Positions 48,531 to 60,765 of a stretch of DNA of 64,000 nt are shown in pieces (position 1 is the first letter of the stretch; every line of letters begins with the position of its first letter). The position numbers were made by a program, and so were the translations under genes. Source of the DNA: Lottia gigantea (taxonomy: Eukaryota; Mollusca; Gastropoda; Lottiidae); contig NW_008707778.1 of NCBI RefSeq assembly GCF_000327385.1, forward strand, positions 322,941 to 386,940, in the 5' to 3' direction. The notes below the pieces were generated by a model, which saw only the letters and a list, made by a program, of their open reading frames with translations, did no database searches and was not told where the DNA came from.

Positions 48531-48929
48531 AATTCAACCCGGCTGATAGTCTATTGGGGATAATGTAAATCTTTACACATTTCCATGTTCCCACCCCAAA
48601 CACTCACACACTCACTGTGACCTCTATACCTAATTCCATATGTTCCTACCAGTGCCAATCACTTGATATTATACTAGGAAATATCGAAAGCTGTCTTGGA
48701 GATGAATTATAAAAAATAGAAATAGGTCACGACTTGATGGTATAATGGTGAAGATTATTCCAATTGACGTCATAGACTTTATTAGAGCTGCCTGACATTA
48801 TTCCTAACTGACACTCAGTCTGTCGTAAACCTCTTTCTTCTTCCTACTTAGCTTAGTGATAGTGACAACAGGCTGACCTTGCTTTGAGACCAATACTTTA
48901 TACCAAGTACCAATACTTGTAATACTATC

Positions 48930-49375
48930 TTAGCTTACTGAAAGTGAAACGGGTCGAACCCATGACACTCGATCACCATATATATACTTGTAACTTACTA
49001 TCATACAACTTAGCTTAGCAATAGTGATAACAGACTGATTTTTGTTTGAAACGGATTCGAACCCATATTCCTCAGCTTCAGTGAAAGTGAAAGGGATTCG
49101 AACCCATGACAACCGATCTCCATTTACTTACTACTTACTAATACTATCATTTACCTTAACTTTAATGAAAGTGAAAAAAAGACTGACCTTTAATACGGAT
49201 TCGAACACACGACAACCGATCAATCTCTGTTTTGTGACCTAGGTCAGTGCTTTTATTGGGATTTTTAAATCTCAATCTTACTCTAACACTATGGACTTGC
49301 AACACTATCACGTGCCTTAGCTTAGCGATGGTTACAACAATCTGACCTTGGTATGAGACAGATTCGAACATGACA
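48930..49375 (-). repeat. Cluster of tRNA B-box-like words
   Basis: CGAACCCATGAC or GGATTCGAACCC occurs at about 48953, 49050, 49094, 49199 and 49364. On the minus strand these read GGGTTCGAATCC, the tRNA B-box. Between them AGCTTAGCAATAGTGATAAC, GACTGA and GAAAGTGAAA recur. This looks like a tandemly duplicated SINE remnant. Confidence 0.55.
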
Positions 49376-49498
49376 CCAAGTTACTCTAATGGGATCTGGC
49401 AATCTGATTTTGCAGCTATAATCTGCATTAGCTCGTTTGTGTTGAAAGATAAATTATTCTGTGAATCGCCAGTCGAGATGAATTAAGGCATGCAAAAA

Positions 49499-49610
49499 AA
49501 AAATGAATGAAGTTTTACACCCTACCCGTCTGAACTTCATTTGGGCTGATGAAGACGGTCAACACCATACAATGTGCAAAGAGAGAAATTTGGCAAGAGC
49601 AGCAACAGTA
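49499..49610 (-). mobile_element. SINE family S1 tail fragment
   Basis: AATGAAGTTTTACACCCTAC, GGGCTGATGAAGACGGTCAA, CACCATACAATGTGCAAAGA and GAAATTTGGCAAGAGCAGC match the reverse complement of the S1 tail at 53180-53280. Confidence 0.8.
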
Positions 49611-49619
49611 GCCTAAAGG

Positions 49620-52260
49620 CGTGCGGACAAAAGTTAGCAATTTTATGTAGGCCTACTCTAGCCATCTGATAAAAATCGATATTATGTTCAGTTTTTGGTT
49701 GAAGTCTATGTACACGTAGTCGTCCAAATACATATTTTAGATTAGACCTATATTTCAGGTGGTCGTATCACTTATAACTGAGATTGATGTTTATAGACTC
49801 GTTATTTTCGTCAGTTGGCTCCTACTGTTTTTTTTCCATTAAATAACATACGAGCTGTGAGTCGGATTTTCAATCAAGTACTACGGACAAATTAATTAAA
49901 ACTATGTCAGTGAAGAGTAAATATTTAGACGACTATATCCCTTTAAAGCTGAATAATCTCGATTACGTAATTCGGATAGCATTATCCGTTGACCGTCGAC
50001 AAGACGTATGGTTTGCAGGCAATTTCCATACAGTTCTAGTAGGCTACTTCTAAAGACTTTTTATATTTTCCAAGCCCAAATTATGCCGACGCCGACCTTG
50101 CCCTTTAATTTCGGCAGTAAAGTACTGGTGACTCAAGGAACTTGACCTAGATTTAGAGAAAGTTGGGTCATAACAAATATAACTTAATCTATTGACTAAT
50201 AAATTAATGTTTGATTAACGTATTATCAATTAAAGTTATTGAACCACTTGAAAGGGCGTCTGAATAAAGAAGTATCAAACACCTGATGGTCCCACTTCAT
50301 TCTGTTTTGAGGAGTCCACTGCTAAATAGGCCTACAACTTTTGCTCTCGATTTTGCTATGTTTTTGTTTCTATGCCCTATGCGGACCTCCTTTGTAAACG
50401 TAGGTTACACGCATGATCAGCACTGGAAGTAGGCCTAGGCTTATGACTATGTAAAAGATGATTTTAGTTTACAAATAGGCCTATTCTGTCCAAACCCTCG
50501 TCACGTTAACACAAAACAATTTAGAATTACTTTCCTATCTTACAGACATTTTGACAATTTCCAAGACTCAAGGTGTTGAATAAAATATTTTACAATAGAC
50601 TTTTTACGTGGATCTTATTTAATCCAACTTGTTTACAGAATTTCACGAGCACTTTGAACTCTAATGCGCCATTACCTTTTCAAGTCCGGCGTCTGTGGCG
50701 ATTTGGAAAAAGGTTAGGCTATCACATTATGGCGTCACTTCCTTTGTCTTAATAGGCCTAGGCTAGAGAAGGGCAACATGACCGCACGTGAATTTAACAC
50801 ATTCTATTTCTACGCAGAAAATTTGTTCTTTGTAGTCTACAGACAGAAAATTAAGCAAAATATCATTTCTTATATTTAAAAACTACTTTCGACTGTCCTT
50901 AGTCAAAAAGCAGATAATTTTAATAAAATACGAAACTTCGTTTATTGACTAGCTTTTCAAAATGGTGGAGAAATGAGAAATTTGCGTGGGAGGGGGGCGA
51001 AATTCAAACGACTGTTAAATAAGTTTACTGCAAGATTTCACGTAAATTAGGGATATCCACTTATTGAAAAATAACAGGTTCGTAAGATTAACACAATATT
51101 AATATCCTAAAATCATCGCCATGTTGTTAAAACGGCACAGACATTAGGCTAATTTTTATTGCTAAAAATTACGTCATTGAATATTGACACACGCCTAGAG
51201 TCCTTTAGCACTACCTTGAATTCGTGCTTTTCATTTTTGACATTTCTTAGTAAATTTTGTGAAAGTACTTTATTTATTTTGAATGATTTCTTAATAATTT
51301 TTCAGAATTTAAGAAATACATAATTATAAAGGAAAGTAAGGACTAAAAAACTGATAAGGTAATATGTTTATACAGTCAAGTAACCTAATTTCGTGCTAAC
51401 CAATTTTTCGTGCATCTTCTGAAAGGATTAATGATTTACATGTGCGACCTCCCGTGACCTCCGCATTTACTTGTTTTGATAAACATGGGTTATCTCTACA
51501 ATATCAACTAGTAGAATTAATCCAGTAGTTTAAAGCAAGGTAAAATGTATTAATGTATACTTTGACATGAACAAAATGGCGGATTTCAGTTATTACCAAA
51601 TATAACAATTTTTTATCAGCCAAATTTCCTTATAATCCCATGCTGTAATCAGAATTCCAAGTGTTGTCTCCTAGAATATATTTCAACGAATGACGTCACA
51701 TGACAAACTAGCTGAATCCGTGTCAGCAGAAAAAACTCTATGGAACACAATGTGGGCCATATTCTTATGTAGTTTCAATGACTTTTAGCAATAAGGCACT
51801 CTTAAATTTAATTATCTAATTTTGTCAGTCAAATTTTTTTTTCTTAAAATCATTTATCTTTGAAGGAATTGTCATCAGTTATGATGAATTATTATTAAAG
51901 ATAAATACTATTTAAGAAAAGTTTTAAAACAGCTTATACCACTGGGTATCCATACAACGTGTTTTTCTCGACTTAATTATAGATCAAACACTGTACACGA
52001 AAATAGGTGATGCATTTTGCCGCCGTTGTCGAGTTGGTTACTCATGAAATATGGGCCAAAGTGAAGGATTCATAAAGAAAATCGAAACTAACCAATTTTA
52101 ATTATTTTAAAGAATATCTGAGGAAATATTTAATACATAAAAAAAAAAATTGGGTTTTTTAAATCCGACGAAATTTGGTTTTGAATCCATATATGCAAGT
52201 AAATAGGTTACGTCACTGTAATTTTATTATTAGTTGAATTTATACTTCTGTAAGACTGCC
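49620..52260. other. Intergenic stretch, nothing firm
   Basis: No supported exon. A perfect CRE (TGACGTCA, 51691-51698) is joined to an E-box-like CACATGAC, and CAAAATGGCGGATTTC (51572) is YY1-like. Both could mark a promoter, but no gene body is visible. Confidence 0.4.
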
Positions 52261-52388
52261 ATTTTTATACGGTATATGCCCACATGAAATGGTGTCTCCC
52301 ATGTCAGTCAGTATGTCCGACCGGAATTGCTCGTTAACACTCAAGAAGGCACAATTCTTGATTGACTTTGAAGAACTTAGGTGTAAGC

Positions 52389-52729
52389 TTAAAGTGATAC
52401 TACATCTTAGAATAAACATAAAATTTAGGAATTTTAAACTTGGCCAATAAGAGTATATATTCATCTATAGATAAGCATATGCCTGGTGTCATAAATAACA
52501 TAACAGGATCCTTATATAATCCGATAAATCCAAAAAACTTAATAATTATCGATAAATATGCAATTAATTATATATTTACTTAGTTTTGTGAATTTTCCAA
52601 TTTTTCAGATTTTCTAGGGATTCTTTTGTAACTTTATGACACCAGGTAAGTCCACTGGTGAATATATACTCATTTACCATTTCGAGAACTTAGATTTTAT
52701 ATTTATTCTAAGACATAGTATCACTTTAA
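52389..52729. mobile_element. MITE with TTAA target sites (piggyBac-type)
   Basis: TTAA at 52389-52392 and 52726-52729 bracket terminal inverted repeats beginning AGTGATACTA that stay similar for about 75 bases (TCTTAGAATAAA, CATAAAAT, GAGTATATATTCA). Non-autonomous, about 333 bp inside the TTAAs. A right-half copy lies at 22010-22179 and a left-end piece near 55378. Confidence 0.8.
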
Positions 52730-52920
52730 GCATTTATTATCACCCAAAGTTATTGCTCTTGTCCTTATAAACCTTTTTTGAATCATAAACACCCTAAATT
52801 TTGACAAAACATTGTGAAATCTTTTATTATCCTCCAAGGCCCCTATAGAAACTCAAATAAATCAAAACATATTTTATATGAGTTATTGAAAATTGTTTTT
52901 CAGTTTTTAGCTCATTAACA

Positions 52921-53283
52921 GGGAGCCGCGGTGGCTCAGCGAGATAGACGCTTGCTCGCTAACCTGAAGGTCCAGGGTTCAATCCCGGCATAGGTCGAGA
53001 TAATACCTCCGGATTTTTCAACCCGGTTTCCCCCTGTCAGTGATGCAGGTACGAGGGGCTGATATGGAAAAAGCGTCTAGTCGTTCGGATGGGACAAAAA
53101 ACCGAGGCCCCGTGTGCTACAGGCTGTGCACGTTAAAGATCCCTCGACAGTTGGAAATCGAAAAAGAGCAGGCTAATGCCGCTGTCCTGGCAAAATTTCC
53201 CTCATTGCACCCTGCATGGCGTTGCCCGTCTTCATTAGCCCACATGGTGCAGAAAAGTAGGGCGTAAAACTCCATTCATTTCA
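52921..53283 (+). mobile_element. tRNA-derived SINE family S1, full-length copy
   Basis: Head GGGAGCCGCGGTGGCTCAGC (A-box) and GGTTCAATCCC (B-box, 52976-52986), so pol III transcription from the head is expected. Body with GGTCGAGATAATACCTCCGG and CCCTGTCAGTGATGCAGG; conserved tail GCTGTCCTGGCAAAATTTCC, CTCATTGCACCCTGCATGGC, GTCTTCATTAGCCC; end CTCCATTCATTTCATTT. TTTTAGCTCATTAACA before and TTTTAGCTCATCAACA after form a target duplication of about 16 bases, the mark of LINE-driven insertion. The head does not fold as a true tRNA. Confidence 0.92.
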
Positions 53284-53577
53284 TTTTAGCTCATCAACAC
53301 TAGAAGACACAATTCAAGAGAGATTTTGACAAAAATTGTTGAAGTTAGTGTAAAAAAAATCAAAAGATATTTTATTTAAGTTGGTGCCATGTTTCTGATA
53401 ATGTGTTTATTTGTAGTTGTAAATTCTCTTGAAGGCACAATTCTTGTCAAATTTTATCAAACTTGGTAGACTAAAGGTTTTATACATATGATTGTTTGAT
53501 TGTTATTCTATTGCTTAATCTTATCTAGAATCAAGGCTGCTAGTGCGTGTATATTTTTTTCCTGGCAAGCTATCTTT

Positions 53578-55085
53578 GTATTTTGTATGAATTGAAATAT
53601 CAACTCAAGTTGGTTTTTAAGATTCTAAGATTATTTTGGATTGACCACCAAAAACATTATTTGCAAATATTGTTTTACAGATTTTCAGTTGAAAGTGAAC
53701 TTATCAATTTTATGTTGAATTTCAGTTAGGCTTTCTATGAAGGAATGCAAAATCATCAAACCTTACATTTCTATGGACCTTTGGAGTAGATTCTGAAAAA
53801 ATGAAAACTATAAGGCTATTGTGAAATAAAAAATTTTGTGTTATATTTCAATTCTGATAAAAAAAATATAAATATATGTTCTAAAGAAATCAGTATCTAC
53901 CAATGCTTCATTTCCAAAATACTGTCATTTTATGGTTGTTTTTTTATGATTAGTATGTAGACTATAAGTCTGACGTTCTTGGTTAAAAATTTGAAAATGT
54001 AATCAAACACAGAAATTAGTGACTATTTTCAGAACAATTTGGGACCAAAATAAGTTGACATGGAATTTTGGAGTTATTTTCTTGATAGTGTTTGCTATAT
54101 GTTTAGAAAATGTGTGCTAAGTGTAACTAAGAGTTCAAAAATAGACGCATGACAATTTATATTTTGTTTTACCTGTATTTTTTTATGGTCAACATTTTAA
54201 ACTTGTGGTTGCTATTATATTTGATATGGGTGTGTTACAATCTATTCCTTTGAAGCATAGTTCAGTTTTTGGTTTGTCTGTAGTTGGTGCTGATAAAAAA
54301 ATATGAGAATTGGACTAGTAAAGCTTGAAAATAGGTTCAGAAACCAACCTTTAGATAGGTTACTGTCCACTCAAATTCAAATTTTCAGTTAGCTGGGTGT
54401 ATAAGCACATCTTTATTAGCTGCGAAAGCAAGAATTAGGATGACTGTCCTTTCCAGAAATATGGACTTTCGTAAGATTTCAGAAAGGGTTGGATAAGACA
54501 GTCTTTTAGAGTAAACAAACCCTCCACGGCACCTACTAGTAAACAAATTTTCCGCCTTCTTTAGTTGGGATAAATTGTCTATGCTGCCCTTCTAGTATAC
54601 AGATTGAACTACTAAAAAAAGTTGAAAATGCAATTTTCGTTTTCCCTTTTTATTATAACAGAAGGTCGCATGTTCCCTGTATAGAAAAGTAGTTGGTTTG
54701 AGTCACACCTAGTTTGTAATAAAGCTATCAAGCTTACAGACTAAATGGTCATTGTGTGGATTATTACCTAAAACTACCTAAAAAATAAAATCGCCTGATT
54801 GTGTTCATGTTTTATATCAGACCTGGATGAGCAAGGGTTAGGGATTCTTTGCTGCACTATACCATGATTATAATTAGTGCTGCTGTATGGGTTAATCAAG
54901 GTCGTGTGTCGATACTTGAAAATACCTCACACACAAAAAGTGAGTATTTTTATAAGTTGGTGAATAGAATCACAAATATTTTTCTTTCACTTAACTGAAA
55001 TTGTTTGAAATTAAATGTACTTTATAAGACAGTGGATGTTAACTACCACTTCTATCAACTACTTACCAAATATATTTATGAAGTT
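53578..55085. other. Intergenic stretch, nothing recognised
   Basis: AT-rich sequence without supported exons or members of the repeat families described here. Confidence 0.4.
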
Positions 55086-55089
55086 ATTG

Positions 55090-55235
55090 ATTAATGTAAA
55101 CCTTGAAGATCTCATTACCATTACTTCATATCCTGATTTGTATTGCGATCATAATTGTATTGTAGCATGATTGGTACATACATGTTTGTATGTATTGTGA
55201 CACTGAACAAAATAAATTATTATTATTATATGTAT
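55090..55235 (+). mobile_element. Possible LINE 3' tail
   Basis: GTATTGTGACACTGAACAAA followed by ATAAATTATTATTATTATAT resembles the 3' end of CR1/L2- or RTE-type LINEs, which often finish in a short ATT microsatellite. No coding part is present. Confidence 0.4.
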
Positions 55236-55892
55236 TAGGTCAAGAAAATAGGGCTGTCAAATTATGTTGATTATTGATCGGCTCTATTTAAAACTCAAGT
55301 TAATCTTCAGGGAATTGTGGTCTCTCACTAAACATCATTGTCTGACTTCATTTTATTAATATTGATAATAACACCTTAAAGTGATATAATATGATCGAAA
55401 ACATTTGGATGTAAAAAGCGTTATCGGAAAGGTGACCATTTACATTACACCCATTCCTTATACCAATTTATCGAGTCAGTTCTGAGAACCGTTCTCAGAT
55501 CACCTCCCTGAGGTGGGCAAGAATTGGAACGGCTCTAAGTTTACATTACACAAAATTCTGTTCCAAGAACAGATACATTTTGTTAGGTAAAAGGGGTTCT
55601 AGTCATCTTAAAATAATCAGTTTATAATGTTCAGTTTCAGCCATATGTATCACTTTTAATCTGACACTTGATTTTGACCACAATTATGATTAAATACTTA
55701 GAAACATTATACAGAACAAAGGGCCTTATGTGATAAAGCACTTAGTTTTAAATAAATCGCAGGAACCACAGATATCTGATTGAAAACTAGAATGGTGCAA
55801 ATGAACCATACACTTAACAAATTTTAAAAACTCTTTTCAACACCTTTAAGGATTAAAAAGATGTGAGTGGGACAAAAAAATCTAATCTATTT

Positions 55893-55950
55893 TTTCAGAT
55901 ATAAAATTCTTATCAGGACAGCTGTCCTGATGAGGATTTTATATCTGAAA
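55893..55950. repeat. 58-bp near-perfect palindrome
   Basis: TTTCAGATATAAAATTCTTA, then TCAGGACAGCTGTCCTGATG with the centre at 55921/55922, then AGGATTTTATATCTGAAA. Arms of 29 bases with two mismatched pairs and no loop. Confidence 0.9.
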
Positions 55951-57047
55951 TTTCATCAGTTGGATTATTTTTATCCGAAATGCATGTCCACAGCAAGATA
56001 TGAGCTCTTTTTTTAAGGTTTTTTAAATGACCTTTTGACCTGCCTAAAAGCAACCAGTGCCTATGTTTATATTTGTCTGTTTACAGAAGACAACAAAATG
56101 CTATATTGGTTCAAAGTAACTATACAAACAATTTCTTTCCTTCTTGATGGTCTGCTAGACAGAGGTCTATTGTTCTAGAGTGTCCACACTGGTTAATAAC
56201 TGTAGTGGCAAACAATGGGGATTAGATTGGATTATCTCACTTCAGTAAGCACTGACCAAACTTGCAAAATACTTTACAATAAAGCTGAGATTAAATTTTA
56301 AATATCGTAAGTGTAGTTTAAGATTTTGTTTTTTTAAAGACTATTATTTAACCTTCTGTTAGTTGTCTAAGGTAATCAATTGTGCTTAACCTATTATTAA
56401 CCTTTGATAGAGAAGGCTGATATTCTTGTACCAATTTATTTTCCCTATGCTCAACACAGTACCACAGTTCAGTCGAGGGGTAGACTTAACTTAGACTGTT
56501 GAATGGAGAAGAGATATACACAGGGATATATTTTAGTCCAGGTGAAAATTCTCAAAATTTAACAATACAAAAATTGGATCGGAGCAACTCCCATAAAATG
56601 TGACCGTTGTTTGTCTGGCCCTAGATGAACCGATATTACATCTGTGCTGTGACATCCGTGGAATGGGTAGGGCTAGATTTGTCAGAAAAGATATCCACAT
56701 ATGTGGAATAGTTCGGACAATTTATATATTGTTGTCTGAATGTTTTGGAAGTGGTAGTTGTCTTTAACCATTTCCGCCAAGGGGCGCAACCTTGGTAAAA
56801 TCACATGTTCTCGCCGCCATTTGCACAAATCGGACGAAATTGTACCTGACTGTAATTATTATGTAAAATGCACAATAGTTATTTATATTAAACATGAAAA
56901 ACACAACGTGAACTCTACTAATATCTTTGTGGAGCTACAATTATCCACAACATATGATGAAAATTGGTTTCTGTAGATCAGTCTGTTTGAGGGTGGGTTC
57001 TTTACATTACGTCATTTGACATAGCACAATGATAGCTTGTGATTGTC

Positions 57048-57205
57048 CGAAAACCTTGAATAAGTCATAATCACTGATAATTCCAGGCGACCCAGCTGTT
57101 AATGGGTAGGGATAATCCATGAAAGATGTATGGCAAGAAGTTTTGCCAAATACCAGCTGATAAAAAGAATCCTCTGTGAACCTCTGAAGTTGTTATCCTT
57201 GTAGT
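57048..57205 (+). repeat. Dispersed repeat B, good copy
   Basis: CGAAAACCTTGAATAAGTCA, GACCCAGCTGTTAATGGGTA, GGATAATCC, GGCAAGAAGTTTTGCC, GAATCCTCTGTGAACCTCTG and GTTATCCTTG. The same order of blocks as at 14984-15136. Confidence 0.65.
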
Positions 57206-57799
57206 TGTTTGAATCTTTCTTTCTCTCTTTGGTCGCTTTTACCAGGTCAATTGTTTCTCAGTGTCTTTTATGCTGACTGTCATGAGCAGACATTGTTAAG
57301 GGAGGTAATTCATGTTGTATAAAAGTGATGAATGGTAGACTGTATTGATGTATTGATTTTTAATCGGCACCACACTTCTTAGCAATTATCTTTAAACTCG
57401 GTTACTTGGTCAATCAAATTCCAGGTCGTCATTGATGGAATTCTGTTCATATTGTTCCTGGAAGTCTAATTTTTTTTACTGGATACTGATTAAGGTCATG
57501 GTTTATACAGAAACATTTTAGGACAAACCTTCTGAGACATGTGTGGATGTTGGTAAATCGATGCTTCCATGAAATCTGCTTGTCTGTTTTTTGCAATTGC
57601 AGAAATACTCAAAAGTTTTGTCCATCTGAGACGAATACCTGGCCCATGGAAGCCAAAATCTTGAAAATACTGTCCAACAATTATTTTTTTTATTATATTA
57701 GATTTGTTGATTATGTATGTCAAAAAAATGAGATTTTAATATTTTTTCTTACAAATGTAATGAGTTTTCTATCAGTAGCATTCCAAAGACGGTACTTTT

Positions 57800-57990
57800 A
57801 ACTGGGCTAACTTCTGTTAGTGATACAGATCGGTGGTTCTGTCAGTAAAAAATCTAGTCATTTGGATGGAACAATTAACCAAGAAGGACCCAGGAGCTAC
57901 AAGCTGCACGTTAAAAATTCTTCAACAGTTTGAAATGGAAATAAGTACTGGGCTAATGCTGCACATCATGACTTTTTCCACCTCTTTTAC
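57800..57990 (+). mobile_element. SINE family S1 body fragment
   Basis: TTCTGTTAGTGATACAG, AAAATCTAGTCATTTGGATG, GAACAATTAACCAAGAAGGA, CAAGCTGCACGTTAAAAATT, CTTCAACAGTTTGAAATGGA and GGGCTAATGCTGC. Confidence 0.75.
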
Positions 57991-58724
57991 AGTAGCAAAG
58001 TCTTAAAGATGGGTTTCCTTGTTTTTTTCAGCAAACTATTTGATTAATTAGTGTTTCTAATGAATTATCATGTATTCTTAATCATATCATAATGTTTTTA
58101 TTGCATATAGTTAAGAGTTTTAACCAATCATAAATGTCCATGTATATACAGTCTGGATAAACAAAACAAGACTTTTTGACCTTTCTTGATTGGTCACTCC
58201 TTGGAATTCTGCAGGTAATTCTCTAATTTAGCTAATTTTTTCATAAATGAAATAAGGGAACCCATCTTTAAGTTTTTACCTGAACTGGTTTTGATCAGAA
58301 TCAGCAAATTTGTATGATGTTTTGCAAACAACAATGTTTATATGGTTCTATTAGGTTAAGAAGCGCCATAAAAGTTCCCATGAACACAGCTTACCTCATT
58401 TATATTGTCTGTTTGAAAAAATCTGAAAATTGAGACCAGTAAATCTGCCTAGCCGTTTGATTCTGGACTGTTGAGAAGCCTCCAACATCCATTTTTGTAA
58501 AAATAAGATTTGTTTTGGCTCTGTGAAACATCCTAAATGTATTTTCGTAATATCATATTTCATTAAGTCTGGAACTGCTTTGAACTAAATTTGATGCAGG
58601 CTTCTTATGTCAACTAAAATCATGCTTTTCATAGCTTAAATCATCTTGTGCTGGGAAGTTGATATGCAGAAGTGTACATTTAATAAACATTGCTGTTCAT
58701 CAAGAAAATGTACAGATTCATAAA

Positions 58725-59065
58725 GAAGTTGGAGTGGGTCAGCATGTTAGACCCTTGCTCTCTAATTTAGAGGTCACAGGTTCAATCCAGGCCAATCTAA
58801 TTAGAATTAGAAAAAAAATTATTTTGTTATGATTTTTTTTTCGGTCTCCCTTGTAATCAACTAGATTTATATCAAGGTCACATACTGGTGGTCATGCTAC
58901 AAGGTATTAATAGCAGTCAATCATGCACCACTCTCAATCTCCGACCAATCACAATTAATCAAGGCCTAGTAGAGGGTAGGCTAATTTCTCCTGTCATGGA
59001 AAAATTTCCCTCATTGTACACAGCATATTATTGCAACGTAGTGACTTTTTTCAGTTTGGCCAGAA
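58725..59065 (+). mobile_element. SINE family S1, split head and tail
   Basis: Diverged head GGAGTGGGTCAGCATGTTAG, CCCTTGCTCTCTAAT and ACAGGTTCAATCC (B-box), then an altered body, then the tail GTAGGCTAATTTCTCCTGTC, GGAAAAATTTCCCTCATTGT and ACACAGC. The body between 58800 and 58960 is partly unrelated. Confidence 0.65.
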
Positions 59066-59500
59066 CTATAGTATTAACTATCAGCTGAGAGTCTCCACTA
59101 TCAAATCAGACCATGCTTACTCTTTTCAAAACACCTGATGGTACTTTCTTTGGAGGCGTCCACTATACAACTTTTACTTCCGAATTTGCCATTATTGAGA
59201 CGAGATGTTTGATTTGACGGAATTTTCTTTCTTGTAAGGAATCAAACTTTTCTATAGCTTGGCCTGAATTATGTTATCAGCTTAGAGCCTCCACTATATC
59301 ATAAACTGCTATTGGATTTTTTTTGTGGCTAATCCCGGACGACACCTCATTTTATTGCACTCTTCATGTCTAATGACAGAAAATCAAACTTTCTCTGGCT
59401 TGGCCTGAACTATAGTATTTTCTATCAGCTGAGAGCCTCCACTATAAAATACACTGCTATTGGATTCTTCTGGTGGCCTCGTGTAAAATGAGGTAACTAG
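59050..59500. repeat. Three diverged tandem copies, about 130-190 bases apart
   Basis: GGCC(T/A)GAACTATAGTATT, CTATCAGCTGAGAG, CTCCACTAT and (from copy two on) CTGCTATTGGATT occur near 59058, 59261 and 59398. Confidence 0.65.
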
Positions 59501-59964
59501 GTCAGTCCAACAGAAGCTTGGTGGCTCGGCTTGAAGAGTGCGAATTGACCCACCAAGCCTCAGTGTAAACAATCTCCTTTTCTACTCCGTGCTGCAGGCA
59601 GAATTGTGTCTTGAATTGTAAATTGAACGTAAAAGTTAAAGTGAAGGGATTTGGAAGTGTTTTTGTGCAGTGTTATAATATTTATAATGTGAATTATGAC
59701 TTGGGATTGGAAGGATATTTTAACGGTAAATATATATTTATTTCAATTGCGTTGGATTGATTGGTATGATCTCTAGTTACTTAATGTAGTAGTGAATGGG
59801 TATCAGTATTGAATTTTATTGTAGAGACCAATGAACTTAAGATCTAGGTTTCGCTAATTTTTTAATTACCTTTGTCCTGATAAGGATTGTGTATTTATAA
59901 CATGTCATCTTTATAGATGAGCTTTAGAATTGGTAAACATTACAAAGTATTTTCATGTTTTTAA

Positions 59965-60765
59965 GGGAATGGCATGATTGATTTGGGTTTGATTAAAGGG
60001 AATGGCACCATTGATTTAGGTTTGATGGAAGGGAATGGCACCATTGATTTAGGTTTGATTGAAGGGAATGGCACCATTGATATGGGTTTGGTTTAAGGGA
60101 ATGGCACCATTGATTTGTGTTTGATTAAAGGGCATTTGGCACCATTGATAAGTGTTTGATTAAAGGGAATGGCAACTTTGATTTATGTTTGATTAAAGGG
60201 AATGGCACCATTAATTTAGGTTTGATTGAAGGGAATGGCACCTTTGATTTGTGTTTGATTAAAGGGAATGGCACCATTGATTTAGGTTTGATTGAAGGGA
60301 ATGGCACCATTGATTTGGGTTTGATTGAAGGGAATGGCACCATTGATTTGGGTTTGATTATAGGGAATGGCTTCATTGATTTGTGTTTGATCAAAGGGAA
60401 TGACTTCATTGATTTGGGTTTGATTTAAGGGAATGTCAGCATATATTTGGGTTTGATTAAAGGGAATGGCAGCATATATTCAGGATTTATTAAAGGGAAT
60501 GGCACCATTGATTTTGGTATGATTAAACGGAATGACACCATTGATTTTGGTTTGATTAAAGGGAATGACATGATTGATTTAGGTTAGATTGAAGGGAATA
60601 GCATCATTGATTTGGGTTTGATTAAAGGGAATGTCAGCATATATTTGGGTTTGATTAAAAGGAATGTCAGCATATATTTGGGTTTGATTAAAGGGAATAG
60701 CATCATTGATTTGGGTTTGTTTAAAGGGAATGGCATCATTGATTTAAGTTTGATTTATTGCAATG
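59965..60765. repeat. 33-bp minisatellite, about 24 copies
   Basis: Unit GGGAATGGCACCATTGATTT followed by GGGTTTGATTAAA. Because 33 is a multiple of three and the unit has no stop in one frame per strand, both strands carry open frames of about 90 codons over the central copies, repeating GNGTIDLGLIK or its antisense. Stops in outer copies and lack of a start context argue against coding use. Confidence 0.93.

Larger units (their letters stand above)
52265..53577 (+). mobile_element. HINE/pearl-like element with two nested insertions
   Basis: Left end TATACGGTATATGCCCACAT, then a partial core (CTCAAGAAGGCACAATTCTT); right end GTGCGTGTATATTTTTTTCC then TGGCAAGCTATCTTT. The core array is broken by a TTAA MITE (52389-52729) and a full SINE (52921-53283). 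Confidence 0.8.

Noticed and set aside
48326-48603. Open frames crossing the N run
   Set aside because: They depend on unknown bases in the assembly gap.
52921-52990. tRNA gene
   Set aside because: A- and B-boxes are present but the stems do not pair and the SINE body follows directly. The same reasoning excludes the tRNA-like heads at 25515, 37668 and 58725.
60125-60428. Repetitive proteins of about 90 residues on both strands
   Set aside because: Artefact of a 33-bp minisatellite whose period is a multiple of three; no start context, and stops occur in outer units.
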